This document shows, piece by piece, positions 9,344-19,158 of a DNA stretch of 64,000 nt. The DNA is from an uncultured Pelagibacteraceae bacterium (GTDB lineage Bacteria; Pseudomonadota; Alphaproteobacteria; Pelagibacterales; Pelagibacteraceae). The notes under the pieces are model-generated. The model made no database searches and was not told the DNA's origin. It saw nothing but the letters and a program-made list of their open reading frames with translations. Location of the stretch: the NCBI GenBank assembly GCA_902566775.1, contig CACFKF010000002.1:34993-98992 (forward strand), given 5' to 3'. The stretch's first letter is position 1. Each line of letters starts with the position of its first letter. Both the position numbers and the translations under genes were made by a program.

Positions 9344-10776
9344 AATGAAGGCAAGAACAGGACTAGTATAGCAAATAATTCCAATCTACCCAAGATCATT
9401 CCGAGGCTTAATATCCACTTTGAAAAGTCAGGTAATTGAGAAAAATTGCCATTTGGGCCTATTAAATCTCCAAGTCCAGGTCCAACATTTGAAATTGAAG
9501 TTGCTGCGCCAGAAATCGAAGTAGTAAAATCTAATCCGCTTAGAGATAATAAAGCAGCAATTATAAAAAAAATAATTATGTAAAGATATATAAACGAAAT
9601 TATTGAAGCCATAAATTTATCATTAACATTACTATTATCATACTTGATCACGAATATTCCCCTAGGGTATATAATTTTTTTTAATTGGTTCTTTAAAAAT
9701 AGATACAAAATTTGAACTCTAAAAATTTTAATTCCACAAGTTGTTGAGCCCGCGCAGCCACCAATAAACATTAAAAACAAAAAATAAACTAACGGAAAAT
9801 TTCCCCAACTATCAAAATTTGTCGTTACATATCCAGTTCCAGTTAAAATTGAAATCACATTAAATGAAACAGATCTTAGACTAACAGTAGAAAAACTTTT
9901 ATTAAATAATGTTAAATATATAAATAAAATTAATATTGAAAAAAAAATGATTTTGATAAATGATTTAATTTGTATGTCAGTGTAAAAAATGTTTTTTTTA
10001 CCACTTAAATATTTAATATATGCGATGAAGGGTATACTTCCTAAAATAATAAAGATCATCGAAGTAATTTCAATATTAAAATTATTAAAATGGCCAATTG
10101 AATTATTATAATTTGAAAAACCACCAGTAGCTATTGTTGTCATTGAATGTGTAAGACTATCAAAAAACTTCATCCCAAAAATTTTATAAAAAAATGCACA
10201 AAGAAAAGTCAAAACTAGATATATTATTATTATTCTTACAGTTATTTCTTTTGTTTTGGGCAGTATTTTTTCTGAAGCATCACTGCTAGATACTTTTAAT
10301 AATTGCATACCTCCAACATTCATAATTGGCATCAAAGTAATTGCCATTATTATTATGCCAATACCCCCAAGCCACTGGAGAATTGCTCTCCAAATAAGAA
10401 TTGCTTTGGGAGCTGAATTTAAATCAGTAATTATTGTTGAGCCAGTAGTTGTAATGCCTGACATACTCTCAAAAAATGAGTCGGTAAAACTTAAATTTAG
10501 ATCTGAAAAAACAAATGGAAGCGAACCAAATAGTGCAACACTAACCCATGATAGAGAAGTTAATAAAAATGCATTTTGCAAATTCAATTTTTTATCATTT
10601 TCAAGGTTAGATAACAAAAATAACGTTCCAAATATAATTGTAATTATTGAAGAACTTATGAAAGAAGAATCTAATTCTTCAAATATAAACTGAGTAATAA
10701 TTGGAAAGATCATTGATAGACCAAGTATGATTTGTAAAATACCTAGTATAAAAAAGACTGTTTTGTAATTAGACAT
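9331..10776 (-). CDS. trkH: Trk-type potassium uptake membrane subunit
   Basis: SMSGITTTGSTI, TIATGGFSNYN, FIGGCAGSTTCGIKIFR filter repeats. Confidence 0.92.
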   Translation of the reverse strand: MSNYKTVFFILGILQIILGLSMIFPIITQFIFEELDSSFISSSIITIIFGTLFLLSNLENDKKLNLQNAFLLTSLSWVSVALFGSLPFVFSDLNLSFTDSFFESMSGITTTGSTIITDLNSAPKAILIWRAILQWLGGIGIIIMAITLMPIMNVGGMQLLKVSSSDASEKILPKTKEITVRIIIIYLVLTFLCAFFYKIFGMKFFDSLTHSMTTIATGGFSNYNNSIGHFNNFNIEITSMIFIILGSIPFIAYIKYLSGKKNIFYTDIQIKSFIKIIFFSILILFIYLTLFNKSFSTVSLRSVSFNVISILTGTGYVTTNFDSWGNFPLVYFLFLMFIGGCAGSTTCGIKIFRVQILYLFLKNQLKKIIYPRGIFVIKYDNSNVNDKFMASIISFIYLYIIIFFIIAALLSLSGLDFTTSISGAATSISNVGPGLGDLIGPNGNFSQLPDFSKWILSLGMILGRLELFAILVLFLPSFWQK

Positions 10777-10867
10777 TTTGAATGAACATTATTTTATGGT
10801 AAATAAATTTCAACTCTATATGAATTGATAAAAACAAGAATTATTTGACTTTTTACTATTAAAACAC

Positions 10868-12430
10868 GTGATTGAAAAAACAAATTTAGAAAAAACCAAT
10901 GCCTGGCCATTTATAGAGGCAAAAAAAATTTTAAAAGACAGAAAAGAATTTATAGAAAAAAAAGGTAAAATAATTTTACAGACAGGTTATGGCCCAAGTG
11001 GATTGCCCCACATAGGCACTTTTGGAGAAGTTGCAAGGACAACAATGGTTGTTAATGCATTAAATCATCTAACTGATTTACCAAAAGAAATAATTACTTT
11101 TTCTGATGATTTAGATGGTTTAAGAAAAATACCAGACAATGTTCCAAAAAAAGAAATATTAAACAGCAATTTGCACAAACCTTTGACATCAATTCCAGAT
11201 CCATTTGGGAAATATAAAAGTTTTGGAGAACATAATAATGAAATGCTAAAAAAATTTTTAAATAAATTTAATTTTAAATATAATTTTAAAAGTTCTAGTG
11301 AACTTTATAAATCAGGATTTTTTAATCCAACTCTTAAATTAATTTTGGGACAATATCAGTCCATTGTTGAAATAATATTACCAACTCTGGGGAAGGAAAG
11401 ACAAAAAACTTATAGTCCTTTTTTGCCAATATGTCCGGAAACTGGAATTGTTTTAGAAATTCCAGTAATAGAAATCGACAAAAAAAATTCAAAAATTGTT
11501 TTTGATAATAATGGCAAGAAACTCGAAACTAGTATTTTGGATGGAAATTGTAAATTACAATGGAAAGTTGATTGGGCTATGAGATGGTATGCACTTGATG
11601 TAGATTTTGAAATGTATGGAAAAGATTTAATCGAAAGCGCAATTTTATCAACTAAGATATTAAAAATATTAGGAAAAACTAATCCATCAGGATTTGCTTA
11701 CGAGCTATTTTTAGACGAGAAAGGAGAAAAAATTTCTAAATCAAAAGGAAATGGAATTACAATAGACCAGTGGTTAGAATATGCCTCTCCTGAAAGTTTG
11801 TCGCTTTTTATGTACCAAAACCCTAAAAGAGCAAAAAAATTATATAAAGAAATTGTCCCAAAGGCAGTTGATGAATATTTAGATTTTATAGAAAAAGGGA
11901 ATAAACAAGAAGAATTAGAACTATTAATGAATCCTGTCTGGCATGTGCATAATGGCAAGATGCCAAAAGAAAAAATTATTATGACTTTTTCAATGCTTCT
12001 CAATTTAGTTGAGGCAAGCAACGCAGATTCAAAGGAACTCCTATGGAAATTTGTAAAAAAATATAAACATAACATATCAGAAAAAAACGTCCCTATTTTT
12101 GATAAACTTATTGGTTATGCGATTAAATATTTTAATGATGTAATTAAAAAAAATAAAAAATATAAAAAACCAAATGTTCAAGAAAAGAAAGCCCTTGAAG
12201 CATTAATAAGTGCTTTAGAAAAATGTAATGATAATATGCAACCCGAGGATATACAGACCCAAATTTATACTGTTGGAAAAGAAAATGGCTATAAAGAAAA
12301 TTTGAGAGATTGGTTTAAACTGATTTACGAAGTAGTTTTTGGAGATGAAAATGGTCCAAGGTTGGGTTTCTTTATTAGTTTTTTTGGAGTTAATGAGACA
12401 AAGCAATTAATAAACGATAAAATTAACTGA
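10868..12430 (+). CDS. lysS: Class I lysyl-tRNA synthetase
   Basis: GTG start; GPSGLPHIGTFGEVARTTMV (HIGH-like) and EKISKSKGNGI (KMSKS-like). Confidence 0.93.
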   Translation: MIEKTNLEKTNAWPFIEAKKILKDRKEFIEKKGKIILQTGYGPSGLPHIGTFGEVARTTMVVNALNHLTDLPKEIITFSDDLDGLRKIPDNVPKKEILNSNLHKPLTSIPDPFGKYKSFGEHNNEMLKKFLNKFNFKYNFKSSSELYKSGFFNPTLKLILGQYQSIVEIILPTLGKERQKTYSPFLPICPETGIVLEIPVIEIDKKNSKIVFDNNGKKLETSILDGNCKLQWKVDWAMRWYALDVDFEMYGKDLIESAILSTKILKILGKTNPSGFAYELFLDEKGEKISKSKGNGITIDQWLEYASPESLSLFMYQNPKRAKKLYKEIVPKAVDEYLDFIEKGNKQEELELLMNPVWHVHNGKMPKEKIIMTFSMLLNLVEASNADSKELLWKFVKKYKHNISEKNVPIFDKLIGYAIKYFNDVIKKNKKYKKPNVQEKKALEALISALEKCNDNMQPEDIQTQIYTVGKENGYKENLRDWFKLIYEVVFGDENGPRLGFFISFFGVNETKQLINDKIN

Positions 12431-13470
12431 TGTTTTCTAAAATAAGATCTTTATTATTTAAACTAGATCCTGAATTAGCTCATACTTTAGCAATTAAAGC
12501 TTTAAAGTTTAATTACAAACCAATTGATAATATTAAAAAAGATAGCTCTATTGAAACTAGTGTATTTGGAAAAACAATTATTAATCCCATTGGTATAGCA
12601 GCAGGTTTTGATAAAGATGCTGAAGTTTATAATTCTTTATTTGGATTAGGTTTTGGTTTTGTAGAAGTGGGAACTATTACGCCTTTAAAACAATATGGAA
12701 ATCCAAAACCAAGAATATTTCGTTTAGAGGAAGACGAAGCATTAATTAATAGATTGGGTTTTAATAATTCTGGAGCCGATATAGTAAGTTCTAGAATTAG
12801 ATTAAATAATCCAAAAGGATTATTTGGAATAAATATTGGGCCTAATAAGGATACAAAAAATAGGTTAGAAGATTATTTAATTTGTTTACGCAAATTTAAT
12901 GAACTTAGCGATTATTTAACAATAAATATTTCTTCACCAAATACTGAAAATTTAAGAAGTTTCCATAATCAAAATGAATTAGATGAATTATTAAATGCAA
13001 TACAAGAAGAAAAACAGACTTTAAAATCTAAAATATTAATTGGAATAAAAATTTCGCCAGATATTGAAGAATCTAATATCGAAAAAATTTCTGAACTGCT
13101 TCTTAAATATAATATATTTGCAGTTATAATTTCAAATACTACAGATAGAAACAGGGAAAATTTAAAAAATATTAATAAACTCGAAAAAGGAGGGTTGTCT
13201 GGAAAACCTTTAGAAAAAAAATCTAACATATTAATTAATAAATTTTATAAAATTTTAAAACAAAAGGTAAAAATAATTGGCGTAGGAGGTGTTGACTCTG
13301 GCAAAAGTGCATATGAAAAAATTATTAATGGAGCTAGTTTAATTCAGTTATATACAGGCATGATATATAAAGGCCCAAATGTTGCTTCAATTATTAGTAA
13401 TGAATTAATAGATATTTTAAAAAAAGAAGGAATAAAAAATATATCAGAAGCAATAGGCACCAAAAATTAA
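12430..13470 (+). CDS. pyrD: Dihydroorotate dehydrogenase (quinone)
   Basis: NPIGIAAGFDKDAE; VEVGTITPLKQYGNPKPRIFRL; NISSPNTENLR; LIQLYTGMIYKGP. Confidence 0.96.
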   Translation: MFSKIRSLLFKLDPELAHTLAIKALKFNYKPIDNIKKDSSIETSVFGKTIINPIGIAAGFDKDAEVYNSLFGLGFGFVEVGTITPLKQYGNPKPRIFRLEEDEALINRLGFNNSGADIVSSRIRLNNPKGLFGINIGPNKDTKNRLEDYLICLRKFNELSDYLTINISSPNTENLRSFHNQNELDELLNAIQEEKQTLKSKILIGIKISPDIEESNIEKISELLLKYNIFAVIISNTTDRNRENLKNINKLEKGGLSGKPLEKKSNILINKFYKILKQKVKIIGVGGVDSGKSAYEKIINGASLIQLYTGMIYKGPNVASIISNELIDILKKEGIKNISEAIGTKN

Positions 13471-13472
13471 TC

Positions 13473-13501
13473 TTGACGGAGAAGTTTCGAGCGCCTATAC
13501 A
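13473..13501 (+). promoter_or_regulatory. Putative promoter of rpmB
   Basis: TTGACG-17 nt-TATACA ending 12 nt before the rpmB ATG. Confidence 0.6.
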
Positions 13502-13513
13502 GTCATTAATTTT

Positions 13514-13795
13514 ATGTCTAAAAAATGTGAACTTACAGGAAAAATACCACTTAAGGGTCATAAAGTTAGTCACGCTAACAATAAGACTAAAAGAAAATTT
13601 TTACCAAATCTTAAAAAAGTAAAATTTAAAAGTGAAATATTAAATAAAAGTCTTAGATTAAGAGTATCAAATGCTGCAGTAAGATCTGTAGACAAAAAAG
13701 GTAGTTTAGATCAGTATATAAAATCTGCTAAAACAAGACATTTATCTTTAAGGCTTAGAAAAATAAAAAAGTCTTTGCTTAACAAATCTGCGTAA
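13514..13795 (+). CDS. rpmB: 50S ribosomal protein L28
   Basis: MSKKCELTGKIPLKGHKVSHANNKTKRKFLPNL signature. Confidence 0.95.
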   Translation: MSKKCELTGKIPLKGHKVSHANNKTKRKFLPNLKKVKFKSEILNKSLRLRVSNAAVRSVDKKGSLDQYIKSAKTRHLSLRLRKIKKSLLNKSA

Positions 13796-14343
13796 TGAAT
13801 CGTCTATTTCTTATCCTATCATTTTTGATGGGAGTGATCGTGTTAGGTTCAAATTATTTGGTTAAGTTTCCAGTTAAATACTATGGTTTAGAAGAAATAT
13901 TAACTTATGGAGCATTTAGTTACCCAATTGCTTTTTTAATTACAGATTTAGCTAATAGATCTTACGGCAAAACTATAGCTAGAAAAATTGTTTATATAGG
14001 ATTTTTTATAGGAGTTTCTTTTACTATTTTATTTTCAACAAATTTTTCAGAATTAATTTCGATAAGAATTGCTATTGGATCTGGCACAGCTTTTATAATT
14101 GCTCAGTTATTAGATGTACAAATTTTTGATAAACTAAGAAGAAAAAAATGGTTTGTGGCTCCTTTAACATCTTCATTTATTGGATCTACTATTGATACTT
14201 TTTTATTCTTTTCAATTTCATTTTATGGAACTGAAATACCGTGGATTACTTTAGCACTAGGAGATTTAGTAATAAAAATTTTAGTAGCTTTTTTGATGTT
14301 AATACCTTTTAAGCTATTATTAGGAACTCTTAAAGCTGCTTAA
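13795..14343 (+). CDS. YhhQ/VUT-type queuosine precursor transporter
   Basis: Membrane protein with GAFSYPIAFLITDLANRSYG and FIGSTIDTFLFFSISF. Confidence 0.8.
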   Translation: MNRLFLILSFLMGVIVLGSNYLVKFPVKYYGLEEILTYGAFSYPIAFLITDLANRSYGKTIARKIVYIGFFIGVSFTILFSTNFSELISIRIAIGSGTAFIIAQLLDVQIFDKLRRKKWFVAPLTSSFIGSTIDTFLFFSISFYGTEIPWITLALGDLVIKILVAFLMLIPFKLLLGTLKAA

Positions 14344-15213
14344 CAAAAATTTATAAGATAAAATTTTATAAGCTAATTTAGCCACCAAAAAATTGTAAGA
14401 ATTAAATCCTTTAATTGGAGACAATTCATTTATATCAGCACCAACAATAATTGAATTTTTTGCCGCTATTCTTATAATATTTAATGTTTCATTCCAGAAT
14501 AAACCTCCAGGTTCAGGTGTTCCAGTTGCGGGCATAATGCTAGAATCTAATCCGTCAACATCAAATGTTAGATAAACAATTTTATTTTTTATCATTTTCT
14601 TAAATTTGTTTAAATTCCACTTAGCTTTATCTTTTGCCCAAAATATTTTAATTCTAGAAGAATTTTTTTTTAGATATAGAATTTCGCTCTGAGATATATT
14701 TCTTATACCAAAAGATATTACAGATACATTTTTATGATCAAGACATCTTCTAATTGCTGATGCATGTGAAAATTTTTCACCATTATAACTTTGCCTTAAA
14801 TCCGCATGGGCATCAAAATGCAACAAGCATAATTTTTTATGTTTTTTAATAAATGGAGCAATGCATCCTGGTGTAATAGAGTGTTCTCCACCAAAAGTTA
14901 TTGGAAAAAGTTTTTTATTTAAAATTTTTTCATTAATATCTGACATTTTTTTTAAAGCTATATTAATATTTTTGTTAATTTTAAATGGTTTTAGAGTTTT
15001 TATTCCAATTTCTTTGTATGGTTCACAATTTAATTCTTCATCATACAGCTCTACTTGATGAGATGCTTTGATAATTTCTTTTGGTCCATTTTTTGTGCCT
15101 CCACCATAACTAACAGTTTTTTCTAGACCAAAAGGAACAACAACCACCTTTTCTTTAAAATTAAATTTATTATCAATTCCAAGAAATCCTTTTTTATTTG
15201 ATAAATAGTTCAA
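14320..15213 (-). CDS. Ureohydrolase (agmatinase/arginase family)
   Basis: Mn-site motifs GGEHSIT, LHFDAHADLR, TFDVDGLDSSIMPATGTPEPGG; same operon as ODC and DHS-like genes. Confidence 0.88.
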   Translation of the reverse strand: MNYLSNKKGFLGIDNKFNFKEKVVVVPFGLEKTVSYGGGTKNGPKEIIKASHQVELYDEELNCEPYKEIGIKTLKPFKINKNINIALKKMSDINEKILNKKLFPITFGGEHSITPGCIAPFIKKHKKLCLLHFDAHADLRQSYNGEKFSHASAIRRCLDHKNVSVISFGIRNISQSEILYLKKNSSRIKIFWAKDKAKWNLNKFKKMIKNKIVYLTFDVDGLDSSIMPATGTPEPGGLFWNETLNIIRIAAKNSIIVGADINELSPIKGFNSYNFLVAKLAYKILSYKFLLSSFKSS

Positions 15214-15216
15214 TTT

Positions 15217-16260
15217 TTATCCAAATATTTTTGAAAAGTTTTTTCTGATTCTTTTTTTCCAATTACTCTTGTGGTAGGCATCGCTTGTAATTAAAGGTAA
15301 AACACTTGTTGCTTCAGCAAAAACCATTTGTTCTTTAGTTATATCAACTTTACCCCATGAGCTTGCTTCTTTTAAAGTAGAACTACTACAAGCCCCATCT
15401 CTTGAATCAGCAACAGTTATTTGAATGGCATATTTATGCATACTTACATTTTTGCCTAAAAGTTCAGCACAAATAACAGTGTCTTGTATGAAATTTTTTG
15501 GAACACCTCCACCAATCATAAATAATCCAGAATCTTTTGATTTAATTTTTATTTCTGTAAGTTCACGAAACTCTCTTACCGAATCTATTGTTATATGTTT
15601 TTTAGGGTTTTTCTCTTGGTGCATTACTAAACCAAATCCTGCGCTAGAATCAGTAAAGGCTGGACAAAAAATTGGAACTCCATTGTCATAAGCAGTTTCA
15701 ATCAAAGAATTTTTTTTTTTGGCATTAGTTTTTAAGTATTTGCCTATTTCGTTAATAAATTCTCTTGAAGTGTAACTTCTTGGCTCTAATTTGTCTGCAA
15801 TATCACATATCGTTTTGTCACACATTTGCAATTCATCTTCATCAATATATGTATCATATATTCTGTCGATATAATTTTTTCTTAATTCTGTATCATTTTG
15901 AAACTGCGAACCTTGATAATGTTTAAAACCAAGTGCTTCAAATAAATCCATATCAATAATTGAAGCTCCAGTAGCAACAACAGCATCTACCATATTATAT
16001 TTAATCATATCTCTATAAACATGCATACATCCAGCAGCAGAAGTAGAGCCGGCTAAAGTTAGGAAAATTGTACAATTTTTGTCCTCAATCATTTGATTAA
16101 ATATATTTGTAGCATTTGCAATTTCTCTTGAAACAAAAGACATTTTTGCCATAGAGGAGATTATTTTTCTTGCATCAAATGATGTAATATCTATGTGTTC
16201 GACTTCTTTATTAAGAAAATCTTTTTTGCTGTTATGACCTAGATTTTTTTTATCTGACAT
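15217..16260 (-). CDS. Deoxyhypusine synthase-like protein
   Basis: TLAGSTSAAGCMHVYRDMI; VPIFCPAFTDSSAG; SSTLKEASSWGKVD retaining the DHS-family lysine region. Confidence 0.88.
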   Translation of the reverse strand: MSDKKNLGHNSKKDFLNKEVEHIDITSFDARKIISSMAKMSFVSREIANATNIFNQMIEDKNCTIFLTLAGSTSAAGCMHVYRDMIKYNMVDAVVATGASIIDMDLFEALGFKHYQGSQFQNDTELRKNYIDRIYDTYIDEDELQMCDKTICDIADKLEPRSYTSREFINEIGKYLKTNAKKKNSLIETAYDNGVPIFCPAFTDSSAGFGLVMHQEKNPKKHITIDSVREFRELTEIKIKSKDSGLFMIGGGVPKNFIQDTVICAELLGKNVSMHKYAIQITVADSRDGACSSSTLKEASSWGKVDITKEQMVFAEATSVLPLITSDAYHKSNWKKRIRKNFSKIFG

Positions 16261-17439
16261 TTAAGCAACAAGAAACTCTCTACTAGTTTCTTTGTTGTAC
16301 ATAGTCATTATTGGATTATCTTCGACTTCATAAATTTCATCGGAATAAAAACCATTAAACTCTGTCCTAAAAGTTAAACCATACGCTCCAAGTTGACCTA
16401 ATTCTATATAATCATTTTCTTTAATATTATTTGGAAGGATAAAAGGACCTTTCATATAATCCATACCATCACAGGTAGGTCCATAAAAATCGAAAGAGGT
16501 TAATTTTTTTGATACTACTCTTCCATTTGTAATTAGACGAGAAGGATAAACTATATTTGGCACTCCAGCATCAAAAAGAGTTCCATATGTGCCATCATTA
16601 ATATAAAGTTTTTGTTTCTTTCTCAAATTTACCCTAACAATTGTTGATCCACTTTCTGCTACTATTGCTCTTCCTGGTTCACAAAGAATTGTTGGCAATT
16701 TACTTAATTTTAAATTTTTTAGACTCTTTTTAATTTCTTCGAAATAATTTTCCAAGGGCTGTGGAACTAAGTCAGGATATATTGTAGGAAAACCCCCACC
16801 TACATTTATGTAGTCAGGAACTATTTTAGTTTTTTTAATTATATTTCCTATTTCTGTAATTCCTTTAACGTATGAAATCGGATGCATGCATTGAGATCCG
16901 ACATGAAAACTTAAACCAATTCTTTTAGCATACTGCTTAGTTAATCTTAGTAGACCATTAGCTTCTGAACTTAAAGCCCCAAATTTTTTTGATAAATCTA
17001 CTTCAGCATGTTCGTTTGAAACAAACACTCTCACAAATAATTCTAAATCTTTTGCATGATTTGTAGATTCAATAATTTTTATCAATTCATCTTTTGAATC
17101 TAATGCAAAAGTTTTAACCCCATATTTAAAATAAGCTTCATTTATGTCCTCTCGGCTTTTTACAGTATGCATGTATGAACACTTAGCAGTAGGGTTTATT
17201 TTTTTTATATCTTTAATTTCTTTTATTGAGGCTACATCAAAATCTTCAATTCCACTTTGTAAAATTATTTTTAATACTTCAGGGTTAGGATTAGTTTTTA
17301 CGGCGTATAATATTTTTCCTGGAAACAATTTTTGAAAAATTTTTGAGGCCACTTGTATCGACTTTTTCCTGATACAATAAACTGGCTTTACTGGTCTTAG
17401 TTGACTTATTAGTTCGTCAACTGTTTTAAATTTTTGCAT
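16261..17439 (-). CDS. Ornithine/lysine decarboxylase, PLP fold type III
   Basis: ILYAVKTNPNPEVL (PLP Lys), FHVGSQC, NVGGGFPTIYPD, CEPGRAIVAESG, FYGPTCDGMD. Confidence 0.9.
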   Translation of the reverse strand: MQKFKTVDELISQLRPVKPVYCIRKKSIQVASKIFQKLFPGKILYAVKTNPNPEVLKIILQSGIEDFDVASIKEIKDIKKINPTAKCSYMHTVKSREDINEAYFKYGVKTFALDSKDELIKIIESTNHAKDLELFVRVFVSNEHAEVDLSKKFGALSSEANGLLRLTKQYAKRIGLSFHVGSQCMHPISYVKGITEIGNIIKKTKIVPDYINVGGGFPTIYPDLVPQPLENYFEEIKKSLKNLKLSKLPTILCEPGRAIVAESGSTIVRVNLRKKQKLYINDGTYGTLFDAGVPNIVYPSRLITNGRVVSKKLTSFDFYGPTCDGMDYMKGPFILPNNIKENDYIELGQLGAYGLTFRTEFNGFYSDEIYEVEDNPIMTMYNKETSREFLVA

Positions 17440-17591
17440 TTCATATGCCCCCTAAAAAAATTTAACAAAAAAAATTTCTCAACAAATTATTGAAAAACTT
17501 TATATGATTCAGCAGTTAAGGCAATAAATTATTAATGTAAAGTAAATAATTTGCTTGAAATGTGGAAAACAGTTACCATATGATAACCATT

Positions 17592-18155
17592 ATGGCTGAG
17601 CCGGTTTCAATAAAAAACATCAAAGATTACAAGGAAAAATCGCTACTCATAGTTGATGATGACAATCCATTTAGGGAGAGACTTGCAAGAGCAATGGAAA
17701 AAAAAGGCTTTAGCGTAACTCAAGCGGTAGGTGTAAAAAAAGGCATAGAATCTTTAAAAATAATAAATCCCGCATTTGCTGTGGTTGATTTAAGGCTAAA
17801 TGATGGAAATGGACTTGAGGTTGTAAAAGAGATCCAAAATTTAAATAACAATAGCAAAATTATAATGCTTACAGGTTATGGAAATATTCCAACAGCTGTT
17901 GCTGCTATAAAACATGGTGCGATCGATTATCTTGCAAAACCTGCTGATGCAGATGACGTAGAAAAAGCACTTTTAGCAGATCCAAAGTCTAAAGCACAAC
18001 CTCCAGAAAATCCAATGACAGCTGATAGGGTAAAATGGGAGCACATTCATAGAGTATTTGAGTTATGCAATAGAAATGTATCTGAAACAGCCAGAAGACT
18101 GAAGATGCACAGAAGAACTCTCCAAAGAATACTATCAAAAAGATCACCAAGATAG
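17592..18155 (+). CDS. ActR/RegA/PrrA-type response regulator
   Basis: Receiver (LLIVDDDNPFRERLARAMEKKGF; VVDLRLNDG; LTGYGNIPTAVAAIKHGAIDYLAKPAD) and Fis-like HTH NVSETARRLKMHRRTLQRIL. ORF-track start is 17562; MAEPVS start preferred. Confidence 0.9.
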   Translation: MAEPVSIKNIKDYKEKSLLIVDDDNPFRERLARAMEKKGFSVTQAVGVKKGIESLKIINPAFAVVDLRLNDGNGLEVVKEIQNLNNNSKIIMLTGYGNIPTAVAAIKHGAIDYLAKPADADDVEKALLADPKSKAQPPENPMTADRVKWEHIHRVFELCNRNVSETARRLKMHRRTLQRILSKRSPR

Positions 18156-18174
18156 TTTTAGTATAAAATTTTAT

Positions 18175-19107
18175 CTATTGTTTATTAGTTACTCCTAAAA
18201 AAACATCTTCTAGATCACCTTCATCAGTTGATATATCTAGTATTTTTACATTATTATTATGTAATAAATTGATTATTTCTTCCATTTTTATTTTATTTTT
18301 TTCATATGAAAAACTAATCTCATTTTCTTTAAAAGATAAAACTTTTAGAGAGCCCAATTTATTATTGTCAATTTTGATAGGACTGTCCAATTTAAATGTG
18401 ACTTTTTTTGTTTGAATTTTATTTAAAAGATTTTTAGTACTATCAAGAGCAACGAGATTTCCTTTGCTTAGTATTCCAATTCTGTTACACATTTTCTCAG
18501 CTTCTTCTATATAATGTGTAGTTAATATTATTGTAACACCTTGGTTGTGTAGTAATTTTAAATTTTCCCAAAGATTTTTTCTTAGTTCAACATCTACTCC
18601 CGCAGTGGGTTCGTCTAAAATTACTATAGGAGGCTGGTGAACTAAAGATTTTGCTATCAATAATCTTCTTTTCATACCTCCGGATAAACTTCTAGCATAA
18701 CTGTTAGCATGCTTTTCAAGTGATACAAGTTTTAAGATTGTATCAGTAATTCTATCTTTTTTTTTAACTCCATAAAGACCCGCTTGTAAATCTAATTGTT
18801 TTTTAGGAGTAAAAAAAGGATCAAGATTGATTTCTTGAGGCACAATACCAATAGACGCACGAACTTGTCTTGGATTTTTATCAAGATCAAAACCCCATAC
18901 ATTAACTTTGCCAGAAGTTTTTACTACAATACCAGCCAAAATATTTATAAAAGTTGTTTTTCCTGCGCCGTTCGGACCTAGCAATCCAAAAATCTCACTT
19001 TTTTGCACGTCTAAGTTTAAATTATTTATAGCATGTATTGGCTTGCCACTTTTTTTTGAATAAATTTTATTTAAATTTTTAACAGAAATTACGTTTTTTT
19101 TGTCCAT
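18175..19107 (-). CDS. ABC-2 type transporter ATP-binding protein
   Basis: Walker A GPNGAGKTT, signature LSGGMKRRL, Walker B IVILDEPTAGVD. Confidence 0.9.
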   Translation of the reverse strand: MDKKNVISVKNLNKIYSKKSGKPIHAINNLNLDVQKSEIFGLLGPNGAGKTTFINILAGIVVKTSGKVNVWGFDLDKNPRQVRASIGIVPQEINLDPFFTPKKQLDLQAGLYGVKKKDRITDTILKLVSLEKHANSYARSLSGGMKRRLLIAKSLVHQPPIVILDEPTAGVDVELRKNLWENLKLLHNQGVTIILTTHYIEEAEKMCNRIGILSKGNLVALDSTKNLLNKIQTKKVTFKLDSPIKIDNNKLGSLKVLSFKENEISFSYEKNKIKMEEIINLLHNNNVKILDISTDEGDLEDVFLGVTNKQ

Positions 19108-19158
19108 AAGAAATTATACATTTATAACATTCGTGAGAATTAAGATAACATTATTTAA

